Positions 18,356 to 27,347 of a stretch of 64,000 nucleotides of DNA are shown piece after piece; position 1 is the stretch's first letter; each line of letters opens with the position of its first letter. The position numbers and the translations under genes were made by a program. The notes below the pieces were generated by a model. The model saw only the letters and a list, made by a program, of their open reading frames with translations. It was not told the DNA's origin and did no database searches. Source of the stretch: JBBRCE01 sp038205115 (lineage in GTDB: Bacteria > Planctomycetota > Planctomycetia > Pirellulales > JBBRCE01); contig JBBRCE010000017.1 of assembly GCA_038205115.1 (NCBI GenBank), forward strand, positions 28,741 to 92,740, in the 5' to 3' direction.

Positions 18356-20149
18356 ATGAAATCGTTGTTGCTGGCAGGCGTTGTGGTTTTGCTCGCACTC
18401 CGGGTCGGCGCCGCGCAAGAGACGAGCTCCAAGCGTTTGAATGTCTTGATGATTGCGGTGGACGACCTACGACCGGAACTCGGTTGTTATGGCAATTCGC
18501 TGGTCAAGAGTCCGAATATTGACCGCCTGGCGGCCGGCGGAACTGTGTTTTTGCACGCCTATTGCCAGCAGGCGGTTTGCAGCCCGTCGCGAAGTTCACT
18601 GCTAACCGGCAAACGTCCCGACGCAACCAAGGTCTGGGATTTAGAAACGCATTTTCGCGTCGCCTTGCCGGACGTCGTTACGCTGCCGCAGTACTTCAAG
18701 GCCAACGGTTACCACTGCGCGGCACTCAACAAAATCTATCACCATGGCTTCGAAGATGGCCGCTCGTGGAGCGAGCCGCATTGGTATCCGAATGGACAGA
18801 CCATCGATACCGATCCGGTCGATTGGACGAAGCGCATCGTAAAAAAAGTTGCGGCGGGCGTCACGGAATCCAGCCACCGGCCGTTGCCTGCGGACAACGA
18901 TAAGCCCAACGCGGGCCGACCCGGAAAAGCCGCCAAAGGGCCGGCATTCGAAGTCAGCGCAAAGAGCGACGACGAACTGCCAGATGGCTATACAGCCGCC
19001 GAAGCGGTCAAACGTTTGCACGAACTCAAGCGGGCCGATCAGCCATTTTTTCTGGCGGTGGGATTTCTCAAACCGCATTTACCGTTTGTCGCGCCTAAAA
19101 AATACTGGGATCTTTACGATCCCGCGAAGATTCCGCTGCCAGCCATCGACCATTTACCGCAAGGCGCGCCCAAGTTCGCCGGACACACCAACGGCGAACT
19201 TCATTCGTATCAAAACGTGCCTAAAGACAATCCCATTCCGGACGATTTTGCCCGTTCGTTACGCCATGGGTATTATGCGTGCATCAGCTACACCGATGCC
19301 CAAGTTGGACGACTGCTCGATGCGCTTGAGGCCGAAGGACTGTCCGAGAATACCGTGGTCGTACTGTGGGGCGATCATGGCTGGCAACTTGGCGATCATG
19401 GTTTGTGGCACAAGCATACTAACTTTGAACTGGCAACCCGCGCGCCGCTAATCATTCGCAGGCCTCACCAAAAAACAGCCGGCGGCAAGTGCGATACGCC
19501 CGTTGAGTTTGTCGATATCTATCCAACCATCGCCGACCTATGCGGACTGCCGATTCCCCCGGGCGTCGACGGCGTCACTCTCAAGCCGTGCCTTGACGAT
19601 CCGAAAATCGACCTCAAGAAAACCGCCGTCAGCCAGTATCCCCGCGGTGGCGCGCAAACCGACAATCGACCGCTCATGGGCTACAGCATCCGCGACGCCC
19701 GCTGGCGGCTAACGTTGTGGCTTGATCGCCGCGACAACGCGCTGGCGGCCACCGAACTTTACGATGAGCAGAATGATCCGGCCGAAACGGTTAACGTCGC
19801 CGACGTCGCCGAAAACAAGGCGATCATTGCCGAACTGCAGACACATTTGCCAAAGAAATCGACGGAAAAACCTCGCGACGTGGCACCGCCCGCCAAGCCG
19901 AAAATCGATCGCGCCGCGCTGTTCGAAAAAAAAGACACCAACCATGACGGCAGGTTAAGTCTCGATGAATTCATGGCCAACCAAGCGGATGGCAAGGCGG
20001 CCAAGCCCCGATTTGCGCAATGGGATCTCGACAAAGATGGATTTCTGAGCCGCGAGGAATTCGTGGCCGCAGGCGGAAAATCGCAGGCCGCCAAGGTGAC
20101 AGCTCCGATCGACCGAGAAGACGTCCCCGCGCCAGCGGTTCGACACTAA
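18356..20149 (+). CDS. Secreted sulfatase (iduronate-2-sulfatase-like) with C-terminal EF-hands
   Basis: A 597-residue periplasmic or secreted sulfatase that should hydrolyse sulfate esters of polysaccharides. It has a signal peptide (about 1-20), the metal-binding start AVDDLRPELGCYGN, and the CSPSRSSLLTG motif whose Cys75 is the formylglycine precursor. Metal-site residues recur in WGDHGWQLGDHG. The best resemblance is to iduronate-2-sulfatase-type planctomycete enzymes. After the sulfatase fold come two EF-hand loops (DTNHDGRLSLDEF near 527 and DLDKDGFLSREEF near 558), which should bind calcium. AGAGGA at 18341-18346 supports the start. Its stop codon overlaps that of the convergent nitrite reductase gene by two bases. 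Confidence 0.88.
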   Translation: MKSLLLAGVVVLLALRVGAAQETSSKRLNVLMIAVDDLRPELGCYGNSLVKSPNIDRLAAGGTVFLHAYCQQAVCSPSRSSLLTGKRPDATKVWDLETHFRVALPDVVTLPQYFKANGYHCAALNKIYHHGFEDGRSWSEPHWYPNGQTIDTDPVDWTKRIVKKVAAGVTESSHRPLPADNDKPNAGRPGKAAKGPAFEVSAKSDDELPDGYTAAEAVKRLHELKRADQPFFLAVGFLKPHLPFVAPKKYWDLYDPAKIPLPAIDHLPQGAPKFAGHTNGELHSYQNVPKDNPIPDDFARSLRHGYYACISYTDAQVGRLLDALEAEGLSENTVVVLWGDHGWQLGDHGLWHKHTNFELATRAPLIIRRPHQKTAGGKCDTPVEFVDIYPTIADLCGLPIPPGVDGVTLKPCLDDPKIDLKKTAVSQYPRGGAQTDNRPLMGYSIRDARWRLTLWLDRRDNALAATELYDEQNDPAETVNVADVAENKAIIAELQTHLPKKSTEKPRDVAPPAKPKIDRAALFEKKDTNHDGRLSLDEFMANQADGKAAKPRFAQWDLDKDGFLSREEFVAAGGKSQAAKVTAPIDREDVPAPAVRH

Positions 20150-23100
20150 TGCGGCATCGCGCCATTCAGGGCCACAACCGGTTCGTGGTGGTCGCAACCG
20201 TTAGTGCAGCTTCCATTGTGCTGCATCAATTCCGGCACCGCTGAGTCGGCCGCCGGATTGGGTTCCAGCAACAGGTAGACCTGGCCTTGCTCAACTTTGA
20301 CGGGCCAAGTGCGAAGTTGATAGTCTTCACCCGACAGACAGGCGCCGTCTTCCAGCGAATAGGTCTTTTTGTGCAGCGGACAGGCGACTTTTGGAATACC
20401 TTGATGATCGCCGATGATGCCGCGTGAGAGGACGAGCTCACGTTTGTGCGGGCAAAGATTCTGGCACGCATACCATTGGCCGCGGCTGGCAAAATTGAAC
20501 ACGGCAATCTGTTCGCGGCCGTGTTTTACCGTGGCGCCGCCGTCGTGCGGAAAGTCGAAGACCGTGCCAACGCGCACCCACTCGCGAGATTCGGGCTGAA
20601 TGGGCGGCGTATGAACTTTGATGTCCGGCGCGGCCGCTTCAATGGCGATCGGCGCAACGGTCGTCGGGCTGCCCGGCAGAGTGATTTCCGTTAGGTCCGT
20701 GCCGTCTTTGGCCCAATCGGCCGGGCGGCGTTGGTTTCGCTCGGTCACAAATTCCACGCACGATTCGGTCGAGTCGGAGTTCACAAATTGTTGGAACATT
20801 TTCCGCTTGGCCGGATCGATGACAACCTCTTTCCACTCGCACTTGTAGGTGTCGACCAGAAACTGCATCTGTTTTTCGAGTTCGTCGCACAGGCCCAGCT
20901 TGTCATCGATGATCACCTGGCGCAGATAGTCGATGCCGCCTGCCATTTTTTCGAGCCAGACCGAGGTTCGCATCAAACGGTCGGCCGTGCGAATGTAGTA
21001 CATGATGAAGCGGTCGAGATAGCGCACGACCGTGGCTTCGTCGAGGTCGGCGGCCAGCAAATCCGCATGGCGTGGGTTCGAACCGCCGTTGCCGCAGACG
21101 AATAGGTTGTAGCCTTTTTCAGTGGCAATCAGACCGAAGTCCTTCGACTGCGCTTCGGCGCATTCGCGGATGCAGCCGGAAACGCCGCTCTTGAGCTTAT
21201 GGGGTGAGCGTACCCCGCGGTAGCGATTCTCGATCCGCACGGCCAAGCCGACCGAATCCTGCACGCCGTAGCGACACCATGTGGTGCCGACGCAACTCTT
21301 GACGGTTCGCAAGGCCTTTCCATAGGCGTGCCCACTCTCAAAACCGGCGTCGATCAGTTCTTCCCAAATCGACGGCAATTGGTGCATGGCCGCGCCAAAC
21401 AAATCGATGCGTTGGCCACCGGTAATTTTGCTGTACAAACCGTATTTTTTAGCCACGGTGCCCAGCGCAATGAGCTTGTCGGGCGTAATCTCGCCGCCGG
21501 CCACCCGCGGCACGATGGAATACAGGCCGCCGCGTTGAATGTTGGCCAAGAACCGATCGTTGGTGTCTTGCAAGGTAGCGTGCGCGATGATCACGTCGTT
21601 CCACAGGCTGGCCAAAATCGAGGCCACTGCCGGCTTGCAGATTTCGCAGCCATTGCCGCGACCATGCCCGGCGACGAGCTGATCGAAGGTTTTGAGCTGT
21701 TTGATTTTGACGATTTCGAACAGTTCTTGCCGTGTGAAATCGAAATGCTCGCAAATGAAGTTGTTGACCGCGCGTCCGGCCTTGGCGAGTTCCGCCTTGA
21801 AGATATCGGTCACCAGCGGCATGCAACCGCCGCAGCCCGTGCCTGCGCGGGTGCAGGCCTTCAATTCATCGAGCGTGTTCGCGCGACCATCGCCGATGGC
21901 AGCGCATAATTGGGATTTGCTGACGTTGTTGCACGAGCAGATTTGGGCCGTGTCGTCCAGTTCGTCCAGCCCGCCGGCGGCCCCGGTGCGATCTCCCAGC
22001 AGCAGCGCGTCTGGCGACACCGTCAGCGGCTTTTCGCTTTTATATTTGATCAGCAGCGTGCCGTAATCCGAGGCGTCGCCCACCAGCATGCCGCCGATGA
22101 GCCGCGAACCGTCGCGGTTGAATAGCAGCTTTTTATAAACGCCTTGAAAGGGATCTTCGTACGAGATCGGCTGAGAAACTTTCTCGTCAGGAAACGCGTT
22201 GCCGAAGCTGGCAACGTCGATGCCCATCAATTTCAGCTTGGTGCTGAGATCCGCGCCGCAGAACAGGCGATGTTCGCCACAGAGGTTGGCCGCGGCGATT
22301 TCGGCCATCTCGTAGCCGGGCGCCACCAAGCCGTAAATCATGCCGTTGTGCAAGGCGACTTCGCCGATGGCGCGGATGTCGCTGTCGTCGGTCCGCAGTT
22401 GATCGTCAACGATCACACCGCCGCGCTCGTGAACGCGCAGTCCGGCTTGTTTGGCTAGCTCATCGCGCGGTCGGATGCCGGCCGACACGATGATCATGCC
22501 GACGTCCAACTTTCCGCCGTCATTAAACAACAGCCCCGCGACGGCCTGCTCGCCCAGAACTTCCCTGGTGCCTTTGTTGAGATGGACTTTGACGCCCAAC
22601 TCCTCGATCTTGCGGACCAGGAGCCTCGAACCCACTTCGTCTACTTGCCGGGGCATCAGCCGACTGGCAAATTCCACCACGTGCGTTTCCAGGCCCAAGT
22701 CGTATGCCGCTTTGGCCGCTTCCAGCCCGAGCAAGCCGCCACCGATGACCGCCGCCGACTTCACTTTTGCGCCGTAAGCAATAATTTGCTGCAAGTCTTC
22801 AATGGTTCGATAAACGAACACGCCGGGCTTTTGAATTCCAGGCACTTGCGGAACAAAGGGATACGAACCGGTGGCCAAAACGATGTAGTCGTATTTGATT
22901 GACTGGCCTTTTTCAGACTTGACCAGCCGCTGATCTCGATCGATGTTGTTTGCACGGTCGCCAATGTGCAGGTCGATGCCTTTGTCCTGATACCACTGAA
23001 TATTGGCGAGCATCAGTTTTTCGGCATCGCGATGCGCAAAAAACTGCGTCAGCCCGACGCGGTCGTAAGCCGCGCGCGGCTCTTCGCAAAACGTGACGAT

Positions 23101-23205
23101 CTTATATTGCCGATCGACGTCGAATTCCGTCAGCCGTTGGCAGAACCGATGGCCAACCATGCCATTGCCAATCACGACCACGGTCTTCCGCTGGGCCTGA
23201 ATCAT
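20146..23205 (-). CDS. nirBD: Assimilatory NAD(P)H nitrite reductase, NirB-NirD fusion
   Basis: A 1019-residue cytoplasmic enzyme reducing nitrite to ammonia. Domains in order: an FAD/NAD(P)-binding reductase (GNGMVGHRF at the N terminus, to about 400), two BFD-like [2Fe-2S] segments (Cys-rich, about 425-540), and the sulfite/nitrite reductase domain with the siroheme-4Fe-4S cysteines in CVGTTWC (near 638) and CIREC (near 677). A C-terminal Rieske-like NirD domain carries CPH and CPLH (near 914 and 938). In E. coli these are two separate proteins; here they are one chain, as in fungi and some bacteria. The Rieske ligands are complete. No nitrate reductase or transporter gene is adjacent. Confidence 0.92.
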   Translation of the reverse strand: MIQAQRKTVVVIGNGMVGHRFCQRLTEFDVDRQYKIVTFCEEPRAAYDRVGLTQFFAHRDAEKLMLANIQWYQDKGIDLHIGDRANNIDRDQRLVKSEKGQSIKYDYIVLATGSYPFVPQVPGIQKPGVFVYRTIEDLQQIIAYGAKVKSAAVIGGGLLGLEAAKAAYDLGLETHVVEFASRLMPRQVDEVGSRLLVRKIEELGVKVHLNKGTREVLGEQAVAGLLFNDGGKLDVGMIIVSAGIRPRDELAKQAGLRVHERGGVIVDDQLRTDDSDIRAIGEVALHNGMIYGLVAPGYEMAEIAAANLCGEHRLFCGADLSTKLKLMGIDVASFGNAFPDEKVSQPISYEDPFQGVYKKLLFNRDGSRLIGGMLVGDASDYGTLLIKYKSEKPLTVSPDALLLGDRTGAAGGLDELDDTAQICSCNNVSKSQLCAAIGDGRANTLDELKACTRAGTGCGGCMPLVTDIFKAELAKAGRAVNNFICEHFDFTRQELFEIVKIKQLKTFDQLVAGHGRGNGCEICKPAVASILASLWNDVIIAHATLQDTNDRFLANIQRGGLYSIVPRVAGGEITPDKLIALGTVAKKYGLYSKITGGQRIDLFGAAMHQLPSIWEELIDAGFESGHAYGKALRTVKSCVGTTWCRYGVQDSVGLAVRIENRYRGVRSPHKLKSGVSGCIRECAEAQSKDFGLIATEKGYNLFVCGNGGSNPRHADLLAADLDEATVVRYLDRFIMYYIRTADRLMRTSVWLEKMAGGIDYLRQVIIDDKLGLCDELEKQMQFLVDTYKCEWKEVVIDPAKRKMFQQFVNSDSTESCVEFVTERNQRRPADWAKDGTDLTEITLPGSPTTVAPIAIEAAAPDIKVHTPPIQPESREWVRVGTVFDFPHDGGATVKHGREQIAVFNFASRGQWYACQNLCPHKRELVLSRGIIGDHQGIPKVACPLHKKTYSLEDGACLSGEDYQLRTWPVKVEQGQVYLLLEPNPAADSAVPELMQHNGSCTNGCDHHEPVVALNGAMPH

Positions 23206-23596
23206 CCGAAAGAAATCCCCGCTCGATAGAATGAAAGTTCGCCCAAACTACGGCTCGGAACGACTCGGCGTCCGACTGCAATGCTCGGCACCTGCGCACA
23301 TCGTGGGCATTCAGCGTGCCCAATCGCCTTGAATGCCAGCAATTCAACGCGTAAAGCTATGCAAGAATTCGGCTTAGTGAATTCGCAATTGCCGTAGAAA
23401 TTCGCGCCGAGATCGATTCGTCGCGTAAACTTATAACGGCAGTCTGCTTAATAGATGAGCACGGCCCCTGCGGTACCCGCTTGGGAGCAGCCGATTTTGC
23501 ATTGCACCTTTCTGCCCCCAGAAGCGCTGGCAGATCGCGCCGCGATTATGATGAATCGATTGCAGCTCTTGTAACGCAATTGCGCCGAACCCGAAA
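23206..23596. other. Intergenic region, 391 bases
   Basis: Divergent spacer between nirBD and the zinc-ribbon gene. No supportable coding frame, RNA gene or repeat was seen. TATAAC near 23432 is a weak candidate -10 element for the rightward gene. Regulation of nirBD probably acts here, but I see no clear operator. Confidence 0.35.
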
Positions 23597-24352
23597 ATGC
23601 CGTTTCAATTCGCCTGTCCAGTTTGTCAGAGAACACTCTCTGTACCGTCACGCAAGGCGGGCAAAGCCATCAATTGCCCGCGTTGTCAGGCTGCGATTCA
23701 GGTGCCTCCGCCTGCCGTTTATGACCGACATTCGGGCGATCTCGCCGCCAACGATGCGAGCGACGGAATTTACTTGCCGCGCCGAGCATTATTTGCCCAA
23801 GCGGCGCTGTTGGCGGTGACCTCTGGCTTGACGTTGCTCGCCGGTTTTGCAATTGGCCTCGCGGTTCGCGGCAACGTAGAGGTGCCTTTCATTCCAAATC
23901 GCGGTCCGATGTCTAAATTGTCTGGCAACGTGCGGTACACGGACCCGACCGGCAAACGATTCGCCGACAATGGCGCACTAGTCGTCGCCTTGCCGCTCAC
24001 CGGAATGCAGGCTGCTGATTTCCCGCTGGCCGCAGCGGAGCTTGCCTTTTACGACGAGGCCCATTTTGCCGCGTCAAACGCAGGCAGGTCGATTCTGGAC
24101 GCCGGCGGCGGTTTTGTCCGCAGCGGCGCGGCGGGCGATTTCACGCTGAAACTGCAGGCCGGAAACTACCGGCTGTTGATCGTTTCGCGGCATGCCGCTC
24201 GCGCGGCCACCGATCGGCAAGCTGGCTCGCTGCAAAGTCTTAACCGCGTCTTCTCGCCAGCCAACGATGTGGTCCGCGATCGGCAGTTTCGCTGGATTAT
24301 CGAAGAAATCGACCCGTCGAGTACGCCGCTCGATATCATTTGGGACCGTTAA
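23597..24352 (+). CDS. Unknown membrane-anchored protein with N-terminal zinc ribbon
   Basis: I do not recognise a function. The 251-residue product opens with an MJ0042-type zinc ribbon (Cys7, Cys10, Cys27, Cys30), then a short linker, one membrane segment (about 63-90), and a beta-rich domain of about 150 residues. In this last domain the segment LSGNVRYTDPTGKRFADNGALV and the closing LKLQAGNYRLLIV resemble a carboxypeptidase-regulatory-like or transthyretin-like fold, which would lie outside the inner membrane. The ribbon spacing is identical to that of the gene at 48189-48989. It stands alone between nirBD and the EF-hand gene. Confidence 0.6.
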   Translation: MPFQFACPVCQRTLSVPSRKAGKAINCPRCQAAIQVPPPAVYDRHSGDLAANDASDGIYLPRRALFAQAALLAVTSGLTLLAGFAIGLAVRGNVEVPFIPNRGPMSKLSGNVRYTDPTGKRFADNGALVVALPLTGMQAADFPLAAAELAFYDEAHFAASNAGRSILDAGGGFVRSGAAGDFTLKLQAGNYRLLIVSRHAARAATDRQAGSLQSLNRVFSPANDVVRDRQFRWIIEEIDPSSTPLDIIWDR

Positions 24353-24544
24353 AGTCCGGTCCAGCGTTGCATTTAGGCGCTATTTTAAGTCGTGCCCGAA
24401 TTTTCGCGGTTCCATCGCCGAGAATTGGGGTTAAATGTTGGTTGTCTTCGTTCCGCGGGTCAACTTATAATCGATACTGCCTAATGCGGGTTGCGAATCC
24501 AAAAATGCGACCTACCCCCGCGAACACTCACCCTGGCTAACGTT

Positions 24545-25846
24545 ATGACGCGATTCAATCAGCAGCGCAACGAGATGTTTGGCAGCGGTTTTCGCATTGC
24601 GACGCTGGCCACAGTCGCGACATTGGCCATGTTCGCGACATTGGCACCCGTGGTCGCCGAGGCACAGCCGGGCGGTCGAGGGTCTGGCGGCGGTTTTGAT
24701 CGTAATGCTCCGCCGTGGTCCTTCCGCAACGAAACTCCGCTGGAGTATTTGAAACGCAAGGATTCCAACGGCAACGGCCTGCTGGACCCCAACGAAATTT
24801 CCGACCATTCTCGGCCGTTTTATGAGCAAGCGGCCAAGGGCGCGGGGTTGGACCTGAGTCGGCCAATCCCTATCGAACGCTTTGCTGAAGTACTGCGAAC
24901 AATGGGACCGCTGACACCTTCGCAACCGACCTCGTCCGGCTCTTCTGGCGGTCCGTCATTTGGAAGCACGCCTGGAAGCACGCCGCCATCCAGCGGTTTC
25001 GGGAGTTCCAGCGGTTCCAGCAGCAAATCATCCGACAAAAGCAAAACCCCTGGCGTGCCGGGATTTGGCGTGGCGATGGACTTGCCGAAAGCGGCTGGCT
25101 TCACGCCGGATAACAAGCCGGCTGCAATCCCCACCAGCGCGCCGGCTAACACGACAGCCACCAGTTCGAGTTCCAGCGGTGGTTCGGCGGACGACAAAGC
25201 CAAGTATCGACGTTATGCCGAAGGCCTGATGCAGAAATACGACGAAAACAAGGACGGCAAGCTTCAAAAAGACGAGTGGAGCAAGATGAGCGAGTCGTAC
25301 CACAGTGCGGATCACAACGGCGACGGCATCATTACTTTGGATGAGTTGATGGAACACTTGGAACATCCGAGCGGTTCTTCCAGCAAAAAAGACGAAGCGC
25401 GAGTGGATAAGAAAGAAGAAAAGAAAGAACGCAAGGATGAGGAGCGAGCCAAACGCGACGAAGAACGCCGTGGCGGACCGTCAGGTTCTTCCGGCGGACC
25501 GACAGGCTCTTCGGGCGGCCCACCGTCGTCGGGATCGGGCGAAAGTCGCGATCGCGGCTGGGGCAGCTTTGGCAAAGACCGCGGCGGCTCCAAAAGCGCA
25601 GCCACGATTGCCGCAGCCAAAGGCAAGCGATTTTTAACACCCACGGAACGACTGCCCGAAGGCTTGCCAGATTGGTTCATCCGTGCGGATGCCGATGGCG
25701 ATGGCCAAGTAACCATGGCCGAGTATTCGCCCGTTTACACCGACGCCAAAGCGGCCGAGTTCGCCAAGTACGATCTTAACGGCGACGGCGTCATTACCCC
25801 GCAAGAAGTCCTGCAAATCGAACGCAGCAGCGAGAAGCGGAAGTAG
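24545..25846 (+). CDS. Secreted EF-hand protein with low-complexity linkers
   Basis: A 433-residue exported protein with a signal peptide (about residues 11-40) and five EF-hand-like loops: DSNGNGLLDPNE (near 73), DENKDGKLQKDE (near 233), DHNGDGIITLDE (near 257), DADGDGQVTMAE (near 382) and DLNGDGVITPQE (near 411). Between them lie Ser/Gly/Pro-rich stretches and a highly charged Lys/Glu/Arg segment (about 285-320). Calcium binding at the cell surface or in the periplasm is the likely property; a partner is unknown. The start is uncertain: ATG 24545 and ATG 24575 both keep the signal peptide and neither has a strong ribosome-binding site. Confidence 0.7.
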   Translation: MTRFNQQRNEMFGSGFRIATLATVATLAMFATLAPVVAEAQPGGRGSGGGFDRNAPPWSFRNETPLEYLKRKDSNGNGLLDPNEISDHSRPFYEQAAKGAGLDLSRPIPIERFAEVLRTMGPLTPSQPTSSGSSGGPSFGSTPGSTPPSSGFGSSSGSSSKSSDKSKTPGVPGFGVAMDLPKAAGFTPDNKPAAIPTSAPANTTATSSSSSGGSADDKAKYRRYAEGLMQKYDENKDGKLQKDEWSKMSESYHSADHNGDGIITLDELMEHLEHPSGSSSKKDEARVDKKEEKKERKDEERAKRDEERRGGPSGSSGGPTGSSGGPPSSGSGESRDRGWGSFGKDRGGSKSAATIAAAKGKRFLTPTERLPEGLPDWFIRADADGDGQVTMAEYSPVYTDAKAAEFAKYDLNGDGVITPQEVLQIERSSEKRK

Positions 25847-25908
25847 CTGGCCAGCGCCCAGCGGCTCGTCGCCCAGCGTTCAATCCGTCTGCTGTGCCGT
25901 TGCTGTGG

Positions 25909-27300
25909 CTACTGTTTCCCAATGCCGGGTGCGGCGGTGAATTGCAGCAACTGCTCGCCAGTTTCCGTGTCCCAGACCGTCACTTTGCCATCGTAGCCGC
26001 CTGTGGCGATTCGCTTCGAGTCGGGACGAAGCGCCAATGCGTACAATTCGTCGGGCTGTTTGGCCCACAGGCGAATCGACTTGGCGGCCTGCAAGTCAAA
26101 AAGTTGCACCGCCCGTCCGCTGCCGCAACCGTAAAATGCGGACTTTCCGGGCACGAGTTGAAACAAATCTTCGTGAACGTCCAGTTCGTGATCTTCTTTG
26201 CCTTGGTGCTCCTTGTCTCGCCAGACCCGCACGCGTTGGTCGTGGCCCGCGCTGGCCAGACGTTTTCCGTCGTCAGAATAAGCGATCGTGAGCACCGGCT
26301 CGCCGTGCCCGTGAAATGTCGAGATCACCTGTCCTGTGGTCATGTCGATGAGTTTGCAGGTTTTATCGCGACTGGCGGTGGCCAATTGCTGGCCGTCGGG
26401 TCGCCAGGCGAGCGATGTCACAGCATCGGCGTGTTCCTCAATCAGCCATTGCCGGCTGCCGTCACTTATTTTGTAAACCTGTACGGTCCGATCCAATCCG
26501 CCGCAGGCTAATCGGTCGCCGCTCGGATCGAATGCCACGCAACTCGCCATGTCCGTCAAACGCACGACGGTGCGGATCGTTAGTCCGGTGGCCGGATCCA
26601 ACAACTTGACTTCGCCAAGTTGCCCCGGGTTGCCGGATGCCGCGGCCAACGTTCTACCGTCGGGACTGTACGCCAGGCACAACGTCCGCTCGGCAATGTC
26701 CGGGATTCGCCGCAGCAGCTTGCCGGATTGCGCGCTCCAGATGGTGATTTCGTGATAACCGCACACCGCCAGCTCGTCGCCCGACGGATGAAACGCTAGC
26801 GCCGTGATCGGTAGTGGCCGGCTATACTTTTCCGGCGCCGGGGGATGTGTAGCCGGCGGAATTAATGTGGTCAGTGGCGTTGCCGGATCGTCGCCATCGA
26901 ACTTGGCGCCGGCGGCAATCCAACGCCGTATCAAGGCAATTTGCTCGCGCGGCAGCGGCTCGCCCTCTTGGGGCATCCGCTCATCGACGTCGGGCGTGGT
27001 GATCCGCCGCAACAGTTCGCTTTCGTCGGGCTTTCCTGGTGTCAGCGAAGATTCGCCGCTGCTGCCGGATTTGAGCAGGTGCTGGTAGGAATCGAGTTGA
27101 AATTCGCCTTTTGGACCCTTAGCGCCGTGGCAGGCCACGCATTGTTTAAACAGCAGTGGCGCCACATCCCGCGAAAACTTCGGCTCGGGCGGCGGAGTTT
27201 CAGCGGAGCGAGCGTGCGTCACGGCAATGATCAGCACGAGCAACCATGCTGCCAGCCGTCGCGGCAAGACCGTCCGATCGATGTGGGCTGTGTGTGCCAT
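25909..27300 (-). CDS. Exported planctomycete cytochrome c domain plus WD40 propeller
   Basis: A 463-residue protein with an N-terminal signal or anchor segment (about 13-33), then a planctomycete-type cytochrome c domain with heme motif CVACH (Cys54, Cys57, His58) and the family phrase GKPDESELLRRI. It is followed by about seven WD40 repeats (from ITALAFHPSGDELAV to LYALALRPDSKRI), enough for one complete propeller. Such proteins are frequent in planctomycetes and are thought to act in periplasmic electron transfer or protein assembly; the substrate is unknown. It lies 47 bases downstream of the FabI-like gene on the same strand, so co-transcription is possible. Confidence 0.85.
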   Translation of the reverse strand: MAHTAHIDRTVLPRRLAAWLLVLIIAVTHARSAETPPPEPKFSRDVAPLLFKQCVACHGAKGPKGEFQLDSYQHLLKSGSSGESSLTPGKPDESELLRRITTPDVDERMPQEGEPLPREQIALIRRWIAAGAKFDGDDPATPLTTLIPPATHPPAPEKYSRPLPITALAFHPSGDELAVCGYHEITIWSAQSGKLLRRIPDIAERTLCLAYSPDGRTLAAASGNPGQLGEVKLLDPATGLTIRTVVRLTDMASCVAFDPSGDRLACGGLDRTVQVYKISDGSRQWLIEEHADAVTSLAWRPDGQQLATASRDKTCKLIDMTTGQVISTFHGHGEPVLTIAYSDDGKRLASAGHDQRVRVWRDKEHQGKEDHELDVHEDLFQLVPGKSAFYGCGSGRAVQLFDLQAAKSIRLWAKQPDELYALALRPDSKRIATGGYDGKVTVWDTETGEQLLQFTAAPGIGKQ

Positions 27301-27347
27301 ACGCGGCTGGCGAGTCAGCGAAAGGATTCAGTGCCGAGGCGAGAGTT

